Shown here: positions 1 through 6,112 of the stretch, piece after piece
How the letters are laid out: each line of letters begins with the position of its first letter
How positions within the stretch are numbered: the stretch's first letter is position 1
NCBI GenBank assembly: GCA_020632595.1
Contig: JACKFF010000030.1
Span: 1-11,403, forward strand
Reading direction: 5' to 3'
Source of the DNA: Nitrospiraceae bacterium
GTDB lineage: Bacteria; Nitrospirota; Nitrospiria; Nitrospirales; UBA8639
Length of the DNA: 11,403 nt
Position numbers and translations under genes: made by a program
Notes under the pieces: model-generated
What the model was told of the DNA's origin: nothing
Databases searched by the model: none
Seen by the model: the letters and a program-made list of their open reading frames with translations, nothing else

Positions 1-1989
1 CTAGCCGGTACGATCATTACCTTGGAGCAACCCGTCCACTTTCTGAATGCGGAGGGCAGCGACATCATCCTCGAAGCCGGACAGTATGAACTGGCCTCAG
101 CCGATGCATGGCTACGCGTAACCCCGAGCGACGGACAAGCCGTCGATGCGCTTCTTTTGGAAGCCGTGACCGCACCACATGAGGAAGCGGTCACGGAACC
201 ATCGGCCCTTTCGGTCCAAGGAGAACAGGCGGATCGCCATCATTTAGTCTTGTTGTTGCCGGACGGCAAACAACTGGAAGCCGTCGGCACGTATTCCGGC
301 ATCCGTCCACGAGGAGGGTTACGGACTCTTTCTCCCGCCCGCCGAACGCTCGCACTGAACCAGGCCTCATCTTCCACAAGCCCGAAAGTTTCGTCGAGTA
401 CGCCGACCATAAACCAAGGACAACTGAGCATCCAACCGGGGCCGAGACTGGGAGGCGGCATCAATGTTCCTCAGCCTCCTCTCCAGACAACCGGGAAACC
501 CGTGCCGAATCCCCCGATTCTCGTTAGTCCGACAGAAAATTTCGAAATTACCGGTTCCGCCTCCCCACAAAAATATTTCACCTGGCATCCCCCAACGTCA
601 GGTCCAGGCATCTCGTCCTATCGATTTAAAATGGAGGAGGCCGATAATCCCTCAGGCTATGTCTTGGGTCCGACGCCGGTTCCGGCGACATCGGGGACCA
701 CCATTGCCACATCCCAAATCATTTCGTATCAGTATCGGGGCAAGCGGATACGATGGAGCGTTCAAGCCTGCACCTCGGATGGCCAATGCAGTGCTCCGGC
801 TTCCCGGATTCTGGTGTGGTCCACAGGACTTCGCCCCCCGCAATTACGTTTTCCTGAATCCGGAGCCACGGTCACCACCTTACAACCCCGCCTTGAATGG
901 TCGGAGGTTCGCGAGGCGACGTATTATTTGGTGTGCGTCTCTAAGCCGGGAGTCCAATGCCCATCACGCGAGACCGCGCCTGGCAGCAATCCCCATTCCG
1001 TCGTCATCAAAAGGATTGGTCCGTCGAACACGGTGGCTGCGCCGGACCTCACCCAGTTTTTCGGAGAACAGATGAATTGGACAGTGTCCGCCTGCACCAC
1101 CGATGGGAACTGCGCCATCCAACCTCAAGTCCGGCCTATCACGATCGCTCAAGCACCAACCCTACGCAACGGTGGCATCACGTTACGTCCTAGCCGGGCA
1201 TTCGAATGGGTCTCCAACTCCAACGCACCGCAATTCAAACTGTGTGTCTTTACGCAGGGAACCGCCTGTGCGGCTTCCGGAAATCTATTGGAACAAGACG
1301 TAAGCCGGAACAATGGTAAGTTACAGACCGATATTCCCATCCTGAATCAGCTACGATCAATGGCGGGAAAGGGGGTACGGTGGCAAGTCGCGGCCTGTAC
1401 CCCCAGGAAATGTCTTTGGTCCACCCCCGCGACCGTATACATCCCGGAATCCGTGTGGCGGGTCATATTCAGCGTCCGGTATATCGACCTCTTTCATGAT
1501 TGTGATGAGGCCAGCCCAGGCGACTTAAAGTTTTCATTCCGGGCAAGCATCAGTCCAGAGAATGGCTACTACGAACGCACGTCCGTGAGTAATTTCGACT
1601 TCGGCAATTATAACAATTTCGAATCGGGAACCCAGATTTACGTTGGAAGGCCATTCGCCACCCTTCCCGAGGCCATCCCAGGCGATGAGATCTCGGTGTG
1701 GGGCGTAGCCTATGATTGCGATCGAGCATCCTGTGGTGAAGAAGTGGTCGAGCTACTGACCACCGGGAGCGACGACAAACTTGGAGACATCCCACGTAGG
1801 AACTGGAAAAGTCATCGGACCGACTCAGCGAGTCCGCTGGGCTGGCTGGAGAGCGATAACTTGCTCGAAATCCAAAGCCGCAACACCAGTTGCTATGCCC
1901 TGATCCAAGGATTACGAGGAACCGATCAAGGACGCTTTGACCATACGTTTTCCGTCTTCTACGAAGTGCAAAAGACAAAAATCTGGTAG
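1..1989 (+). CDS. Secreted module protein with Ig/FN3-like repeats and a C2-like Asp-rich C-terminal domain (5' partial)
   Basis: The reading frame is open from the first base, so the start codon and most of the signal peptide lie to the left. A TTG at 22 is an internal Leu codon, aligned with Leu in the paralogue at 4276..5244, and is not the start. Counting the first codon as residue 1, residues 7-105 are the shared N-terminal module and are followed by a Ser/Thr/Pro-rich linker. Three Ig/FN3-like repeats start near residues 169, 278 and 385. Each has a central aromatic/Trp strand and a closing W.V.AC segment. Repeat 2 carries C312/C320 and C365/C371, which fits extracellular disulphides; repeat 1 lacks the first pair. 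Residues 484-662 form a separate beta-rich domain with two Asp-Cys-Asp motifs (500-502 and 572-574) and an acidic GSDD segment. It resembles a C2-like, possibly calcium-binding sandwich, by pattern only. No enzyme motif is visible, so an adhesive or structural surface role is the likeliest inference. The next gene starts 53 bases on. Confidence 0.85.
   Translation, partial: LAGTIITLEQPVHFLNAEGSDIILEAGQYELASADAWLRVTPSDGQAVDALLLEAVTAPHEEAVTEPSALSVQGEQADRHHLVLLLPDGKQLEAVGTYSGIRPRGGLRTLSPARRTLALNQASSSTSPKVSSSTPTINQGQLSIQPGPRLGGGINVPQPPLQTTGKPVPNPPILVSPTENFEITGSASPQKYFTWHPPTSGPGISSYRFKMEEADNPSGYVLGPTPVPATSGTTIATSQIISYQYRGKRIRWSVQACTSDGQCSAPASRILVWSTGLRPPQLRFPESGATVTTLQPRLEWSEVREATYYLVCVSKPGVQCPSRETAPGSNPHSVVIKRIGPSNTVAAPDLTQFFGEQMNWTVSACTTDGNCAIQPQVRPITIAQAPTLRNGGITLRPSRAFEWVSNSNAPQFKLCVFTQGTACAASGNLLEQDVSRNNGKLQTDIPILNQLRSMAGKGVRWQVAACTPRKCLWSTPATVYIPESVWRVIFSVRYIDLFHDCDEASPGDLKFSFRASISPENGYYERTSVSNFDFGNYNNFESGTQIYVGRPFATLPEAIPGDEISVWGVAYDCDRASCGEEVVELLTTGSDDKLGDIPRRNWKSHRTDSASPLGWLESDNLLEIQSRNTSCYALIQGLRGTDQGRFDHTFSVFYEVQKTKIW
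19..315 (+). repeat. Module repeat copy 1 (near-duplicate of 4375..4671)
   Basis: This 297-base stretch encodes the N-terminal module of the first protein. It aligns without gaps to 4375..4671. The peptide begins TLEQP in both and ends SG.R.RG in both, with about three quarters of residues identical by eye and clear DNA similarity. Similarity stops in the linker just after it. The module copies in the genes at 2043, 6113 and 9396 are much more diverged. Confidence 0.85.
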
Positions 1990-2025
1990 AGCCATGTGGA
2001 AAATCGGGAATGCATAATCACCCAC

Positions 2026-2032
2026 AAGGGGG
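2026..2032 (+). promoter_or_regulatory. Ribosome binding site that decides the start of the cytochrome-fusion gene
   Basis: The purine run AAGGGGG lies ten bases before ATG 2043. An in-frame ATG at 2010 has only a weak purine stretch before it. Starting at 2010 would put eleven polar residues in front of a signal peptide that otherwise begins directly at 2043. Confidence 0.6.
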
Positions 2033-2042
2033 ACTTGGGACA

Positions 2043-4196
2043 ATGAACATACTGTTAATTCTTCTATTCATGGGCCTGCTCACTAGCGTAAGTGTAGCGG
2101 AACAAGTTCCCATACAAGACCCTGTTGTCGTTCAATTTACTCAGCCCGTATTCTTTGTGAGTCCCGACGGAACACCCTATCTCGTCATGCCCGATACTTA
2201 TACGGTGGAGCCGGCGCATCCCTGGCTGCGACTCATTCCAGCAGAACGGAAAGACGCCATTCTCGTTGAAGCGGCCACAATCAACCATGAGGAATCTCTA
2301 CAAACTCAGACAGCGGTGATCGTCGAATCTGAAACGGGGAAGATACATCTCTTGCTGCTGTTCCCTGATGGAAAAGCGCTGGAGGCGAGAGGATCTTCCA
2401 GCGGAATTCAATCGCGAGCAACCTTGCGGGCAACGCTGTCACAAAGACAAATTCAGCAGGCTTTGACGGCAAAACGTCCCTCCAGCCCTAAGCTCTCTTT
2501 TTCCCCCGTTCCCTCAACACCCAAGCCCACGGTCACGCCCCAACTTCCGGGCAATCCTCAAGTCCAGGTTCAGGGAAGCCCGCCGGTTCCCGTACTGGAT
2601 CAACCGGCACCGAATGCTTCTCTCGCCAATCCCGCGTTGTCATTTCGATGGCATCCGCCCTCCACGAATCCTGCCCAAACCCGGTACGAATTATGTGTGG
2701 CTGAAGCTGGCACGGTGTGCGGAGCCGCTCAGACGTCTATCGTATTCAAGACAGTGGAAGCTGCAGCGCAGGCGGGAACCGCTCAATATGAATTGGGAAT
2801 CGAACCGCCTGCTGGGTCAGCCCAAAACACAACCGGCACCCCGATCACCATCAACCGGTATGATGTCACACTACCGATTCGGTTCCAGGGAAAACGTCTC
2901 CACTGGTTAATCAGAGCCTGTGCTCCCAATCCGAATAAACTCGTTCTAGGAGGGGGAATAGCGGAAAGCTGTTCACAGTCGAGCCAAAGAACACTTCAAT
3001 GGCCACTGCCCCCACCCAAACTTGAGGAACCAGGGATGAACAGTGTCCTGGAGACACTTCGTCCGACATTCCATTGGGGATATGATGCCCTCCAAGGAGT
3101 TGACTATTTTTTATTGTGTCTCTCCAAACCAGGCATCGCATGCCCTAAACAAGCCACGACAACGGACACTACCCTAGTGGTTCAAGTGCCTGTCAATATA
3201 AGCCAATCGCCAAGATCATACAGCCCATCGAGCGACTGGACATTCTTGAGAAACGGACCCTTTCATTGGACCGTCGCAGCCTGTAACCGCACGTTTGGCT
3301 GTCTCTACCAACAGGCTGTGCGCCAAATCTCCCTGGCAAAGCCAGCCGCTCCCATCCTGATCAGCCCGGCTCCAACCGTCGCACTGGGGCTCACGAATTA
3401 TTATTCCAACGGTAATCCACGATCGGAACATCCTGTATCATTCGCGTGGCAATCCGTTCCCAAGGCCAGTCTGTATAGCATTTGTCTCGCACCAATGGGC
3501 CAACCCTGTGGTCCACCTCCCGGTCCCGCGCCTGAGAGTTCGGGAATGATGTTCCGCTCCGGGACAACTCCAGGCACCAATCTCACCCTCCAACTTCCCA
3601 ACGATTTGTGGTGGGATCACGAACAAGGGACTCGATTCCAATGGACCGTATCGGCCTGTAACAGCGTTGGAGTCTGCACGGCCTCCTCACCCCGCCCGGT
3701 TCAATTCAAAGTTTCGATCCATAGCTTTGCCAATCTCTATCCCACGTTTCAATCCAGCCAGTGCACGAATTGTCACGGCATGGCCAATCACAATGCCAAA
3801 TATCAGCAACATGTCAGTGCAGGCCGATTTCCAGCCGGAACCAATCCCACGACCGGAACGATTTGCGCCAATTGTCACACGGCGGAACGAGGCTTTGCCG
3901 ACGGGTGGAGAGCCCCCTCGGCAAGCTTGGACTTCACCGGCAAAACGTTCGGTGAGACCTGTTCCATGATTCGACACGGAGCCACTTACACACAAAAGGG
4001 GATGAAACAGCATCTTCTGACAGACGAGCTGGTAACCTGGGCGGTCAGGCATTTACCGGGGAATCCGGTTGTCAATCTCGCATTGTGGGTCCAACGAGTT
4101 ACCAATTGGCTCTCCAAGGCCAATGATTACGAATACCCGTCGGGACGTCCGGAACCGTACACGGTGCGCTGCGGTTCACTGCCAATCGGGGAATAA
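2043..4196 (+). CDS. Secreted module protein with three Ig/FN3-like repeats and a C-terminal di-haem cytochrome c domain
   Basis: The protein has 717 residues. Residues 1-19 are a Sec signal peptide, with likely cleavage after SVA. The shared module spans about 28-125 and is followed by a Pro-rich linker. Three Ig/FN3-like repeats start near 184, 323 and 434. Each has a C-x(6)-C-like pair early (for example ELCVAEAGTVC) and a W.V.AC pair late, the same plan as the preceding protein. Residues 560-717 hold two canonical haem c attachment motifs, CTNCH (574-578) and CANCH (608-612). They are followed by a WRAP segment, a GETC segment (C640) and a conserved H..D.L..WA stretch. This order matches the small cytochrome domain found in proteins often annotated as isoquinoline 1-oxidoreductase-like subunits. 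Haem attachment requires maturation in the periplasm, agreeing with the signal peptide. Electron transfer at the cell envelope is inferred; the partner is unknown. The start was chosen from the RBS and signal peptide. Confidence 0.88.
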   Translation: MNILLILLFMGLLTSVSVAEQVPIQDPVVVQFTQPVFFVSPDGTPYLVMPDTYTVEPAHPWLRLIPAERKDAILVEAATINHEESLQTQTAVIVESETGKIHLLLLFPDGKALEARGSSSGIQSRATLRATLSQRQIQQALTAKRPSSPKLSFSPVPSTPKPTVTPQLPGNPQVQVQGSPPVPVLDQPAPNASLANPALSFRWHPPSTNPAQTRYELCVAEAGTVCGAAQTSIVFKTVEAAAQAGTAQYELGIEPPAGSAQNTTGTPITINRYDVTLPIRFQGKRLHWLIRACAPNPNKLVLGGGIAESCSQSSQRTLQWPLPPPKLEEPGMNSVLETLRPTFHWGYDALQGVDYFLLCLSKPGIACPKQATTTDTTLVVQVPVNISQSPRSYSPSSDWTFLRNGPFHWTVAACNRTFGCLYQQAVRQISLAKPAAPILISPAPTVALGLTNYYSNGNPRSEHPVSFAWQSVPKASLYSICLAPMGQPCGPPPGPAPESSGMMFRSGTTPGTNLTLQLPNDLWWDHEQGTRFQWTVSACNSVGVCTASSPRPVQFKVSIHSFANLYPTFQSSQCTNCHGMANHNAKYQQHVSAGRFPAGTNPTTGTICANCHTAERGFADGWRAPSASLDFTGKTFGETCSMIRHGATYTQKGMKQHLLTDELVTWAVRHLPGNPVVNLALWVQRVTNWLSKANDYEYPSGRPEPYTVRCGSLPIGE

Positions 4197-4275
4197 ACAG
4201 ACAGAGAATCAGAGGAGAAAACCCAGGTACGACAACAAAAATCTCAATACACCTTGATTTAGGGAGGGCGAAATC

Positions 4276-5244
4276 ATGCAAATTCCCAAATGTAAAATTC
4301 TGTTAATGATAGCCGGAACATTAATGGGTTGGTGGCTGGCAGGCCTCGCCCCAGCCTTGGCCGACACCACCGTGACCTTGGAGCAACCCATTCACTTTTT
4401 GAATGCCGAAGGCAGTGACATCGTCCTCGATGCCGGACAGTATGAACTCGCGTCAACCGATACCTGGCTGCGCGTGACTCCGAGCGAAGGGCAAGCGGTC
4501 GATGCGCTGCTCTTGGAAGCCCAAGCAGCCACCCATGATGAGTCGCTCACCGAACCACTGGCGGTTTCCGCGCAAGGCGAATCGCCAGATGTGCACCACC
4601 TGGCCCTGTTGCTGCCGGGCGGGAAACGATTGGAGGCCATTGGAACCTACAGCGGCCTCCGATCAAGAGGCACGTTTTCGTTGCTAACGATTCAGCGATT
4701 AAGAACCTTGAGTTCAACCTCACAAAGCACGACACCGACTGAATATTCTACTCCCCTATTTGGTGGGTCGGGAGGCACCCGGAGCTATAACCTGGATTGC
4801 GGTACCCAATCCGTCCTTGTGGGAGTGGTTTACAAGTCTGGGATGTGGCTTGATGCCATTGGGAGTATTTGTCAGCAAATCAATCCCCAAACCGGCGCCT
4901 TAGGAAATGAGTTTACCAGAGGGCCAGTTGGGGGAAGTGGGGGAATTGCCAAGATAGCCCGATGTAACAACGGCCAGGTTGTTCAGGGGTTCAAGGCCCG
5001 TTCGGGCCAGTTCGTCCATGGTGGGAGCCTACTCTGCAGTCCATGGGACCAGGCAGCCAAGGCACCCCAATACTCGGAATGTTTCGCCGGCTGCCCTTTA
5101 GGGAGGTTCAAAAGCTTCGGAGCCGGTGGTACTCAATCTGACATATTTTTCTGCCCAAGCGGAAAGGCCGGGAAGGCTTTTCGCGGAAAATATGGGTGGT
5201 ATATCGACAGCCTCCGCTTTGTGTGTGATTTATGGGATAAATAA
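4276..5244 (+). CDS. Secreted module protein with a three-fold cysteine-containing beta-prism (jacalin-like) domain
   Basis: The protein has 322 residues. AGGGAGG at 4261-4267 precedes the ATG. The signal peptide is residues 1-29, ending APALA. The shared module spans about 33-132 and closely matches the one in the first protein; a Ser/Thr linker follows. Residues 162-322 contain three repeats of one plan: a Gly-rich GG.GG or GAGG start, a strand ending in Cys, a G..(Y/R).G turn, and a closing (I/V/L)C. The repeats are roughly 162-206, 215-260 and 275-322. Three such Greek-key units per domain is the plan of jacalin-type beta-prism lectins, and bacterial cysteine-containing relatives are common in secreted proteins. 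The two Cys in each repeat could form an internal disulphide. Carbohydrate binding is the family's usual role and is inferred here. The 79-base gap from the previous gene shows no terminator. Confidence 0.87.
   Translation: MQIPKCKILLMIAGTLMGWWLAGLAPALADTTVTLEQPIHFLNAEGSDIVLDAGQYELASTDTWLRVTPSEGQAVDALLLEAQAATHDESLTEPLAVSAQGESPDVHHLALLLPGGKRLEAIGTYSGLRSRGTFSLLTIQRLRTLSSTSQSTTPTEYSTPLFGGSGGTRSYNLDCGTQSVLVGVVYKSGMWLDAIGSICQQINPQTGALGNEFTRGPVGGSGGIAKIARCNNGQVVQGFKARSGQFVHGGSLLCSPWDQAAKAPQYSECFAGCPLGRFKSFGAGGTQSDIFFCPSGKAGKAFRGKYGWYIDSLRFVCDLWDK
4375..4671 (+). repeat. Module repeat copy 2 (near-duplicate of 19..315)
   Basis: This is the 297-base partner of 19..315, aligning without gaps. It covers the shared module immediately after the signal peptide of the beta-prism protein. 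Sequence beyond it is unrelated to the first gene, so the similarity is confined to the 5' part. Confidence 0.85.
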
Positions 5245-5293
5245 CATGGGGCGCGGCAACATCAGAAGCCAATTTCGATAGGGCCGGGGTCGA

Positions 5294-5317
5294 GGCGGAC
5301 AGGGCACTCTGTCCGCC
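5294..5317 (+). terminator. Perfect 9-bp hairpin after the beta-prism gene (terminator-like or REP-like)
   Basis: Arms GGCGGACAG (5294-5302) and CTGTCCGCC (5309-5317) pair perfectly around a six-base loop. The downstream flank is C-rich with only a TTT at about 5328, so it is a poor classical intrinsic terminator. It could instead be a REP-type extragenic palindrome or an mRNA-stabilising hairpin. It lies 50 bases after the stop of the beta-prism gene and 69 before the next start. Confidence 0.45.
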
Positions 5318-5385
5318 CCGCCCGCTCTTTCCTAGGCCACCACAAAATACAGCATCTATTGCAACAAGCATAAAGGAGACCGTTC

Positions 5386-6048
5386 ATGAGAATGCCTTTT
5401 ACATTAGCCATTGGGATCTTGTGCCTGAGCATGGGAAGCCCCGGCTCAACAGGAGCTGCCCCCAATCCCGATCTAGAAGCGCTGGCTCAAGGTTCTGTGG
5501 TGCAGTTCAGCGGGACGGAGCGGATCTCCCAGCCGTTTGTGTTCGACTTGGATATCACCGCCCCTCACCCTGCCCTCGATTTTGACAATATCGTCGGGCG
5601 GCCCTTTCAGATTGCCGTAGCTCGAGGCCGGGCGGTGGCCGGGATGGTAGAACGGGTAGAACAGAGGGGAGTGTCCGGTCGACAAGGCCAGTATCGCATC
5701 CGCCTCGTGCCGGCCCCCAATTGCCCGGTCGTCTTGGGAAGCATGTGGAACGGAAAAGACCTGTCTCCCACTCAGCAGCCACCGAATAAATTCCTGTCAC
5801 TGTTCCAAAGCCGTTCGACAACCGGTACGTTAAATGAAATTCTCTTCGACGCCACGCAGGACAAGGAACGGTTGATCATGCGGTCCGGCAATCAGTATCT
5901 CTCCCTGAGCCCGCAAGGCATCACCGCCTCCACAGCTATCACCGTTCCCACAACGACAGTTCCCAAGCTTCAATCTTTGCCTCGATTGAATTTTCAGAAC
6001 AGGCCAAATAGGTATAAACCAAATGCGTCAGGCTCCCTCCCCCTCTAA
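5386..6048 (+). CDS. Secreted miniature VgrG/phage-spike-like protein
   Basis: The protein has 220 residues, with AAAGGAG at 5372-5378 before the ATG. Residues 1-25 are a Sec signal peptide with likely cleavage after TGAA. The shared module is absent. Residues 37-109 match the pattern at the start of the gp27-like domain of VgrG: ISQPF.F.LD, then LDFDNIVGRP, then a G.V..VEQ.G..G strand and YRIRLVPAP. Instead of continuing for some hundreds of residues, the chain goes directly (about 110-115) to a segment like the end of the VgrG OB-fold, PVVLGSMWNGKD, with N134-K135 and SRSTTG. It then continues with a NEILFDA...ERL segment like the NEIRFED motif that opens the VgrG C-terminal region. Residues 180-220 are low-complexity Thr/Pro/Asn. 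VgrG is normally about 600 residues or more and has no Sec signal. The frame is intact with a good RBS, so this looks like a designed-down protein, not a simple pseudogene. Its role is unknown. Confidence 0.75.
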   Translation: MRMPFTLAIGILCLSMGSPGSTGAAPNPDLEALAQGSVVQFSGTERISQPFVFDLDITAPHPALDFDNIVGRPFQIAVARGRAVAGMVERVEQRGVSGRQGQYRIRLVPAPNCPVVLGSMWNGKDLSPTQQPPNKFLSLFQSRSTTGTLNEILFDATQDKERLIMRSGNQYLSLSPQGITASTAITVPTTTVPKLQSLPRLNFQNRPNRYKPNASGSLPL

Positions 6049-6096
6049 TATAACGCTCCCCATACCTGCCATTATGAGAAGGGAGACGTAGTCTTT

Positions 6097-6105
6097 AAAG
6101 GAGGT
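6097..6105 (+). promoter_or_regulatory. Strong Shine-Dalgarno site of the EEP-domain gene
   Basis: AAAGGAGGT is nearly fully complementary to the 16S rRNA 3' end. It sits seven bases before ATG 6113, fixing that start and suggesting efficient translation compared with the neighbouring genes. Confidence 0.75.
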
Positions 6106-6112
6106 TAATGCC

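Noticed and set aside
22..24. TTG at 22 as start of the first gene
   Set aside because: The frame is open to base 1, TTG aligns with an internal Leu of the paralogue, and a start here would leave no signal peptide.
464..1075. 203-codon open frame on + in another frame
   Set aside because: It lies wholly inside the first gene. Its translation is Arg/Pro-rich with no domain, as expected of a shadow.
1550..1978. 142-codon open frame on the minus strand
   Set aside because: It is antisense to the C-terminal domain of the first gene, has no RBS, and its composition is Arg/Ser/Cys-rich.
2010..2042. In-frame ATG at 2010 as start of the cytochrome-fusion gene
   Set aside because: It adds eleven polar residues before the signal peptide and has a weaker RBS than ATG 2043.
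3960..3977. CSMIRH as a third haem c motif
   Set aside because: It has a single Cys and wrong spacing. In the family this Cys belongs to a conserved segment after the two CxxCH motifs.
4239..4262. Small TCAA/TTGA hairpin between the second and third genes
   Set aside because: Only four pairs, AT-rich, and interrupted; not distinguishable from chance.
5404..5430. Lipoprotein signal (lipobox) in the mini-VgrG protein
   Set aside because: The residues before the Cys (GIL) do not fit a lipobox. A signal peptidase I site after TGAA is better.
5386..6048. Mini-VgrG gene as a decayed pseudogene
   Set aside because: The frame is intact, the RBS is good, and a signal peptide has been gained; no frameshift or stop is seen. 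A formerly larger gene with an in-frame deletion cannot be excluded.
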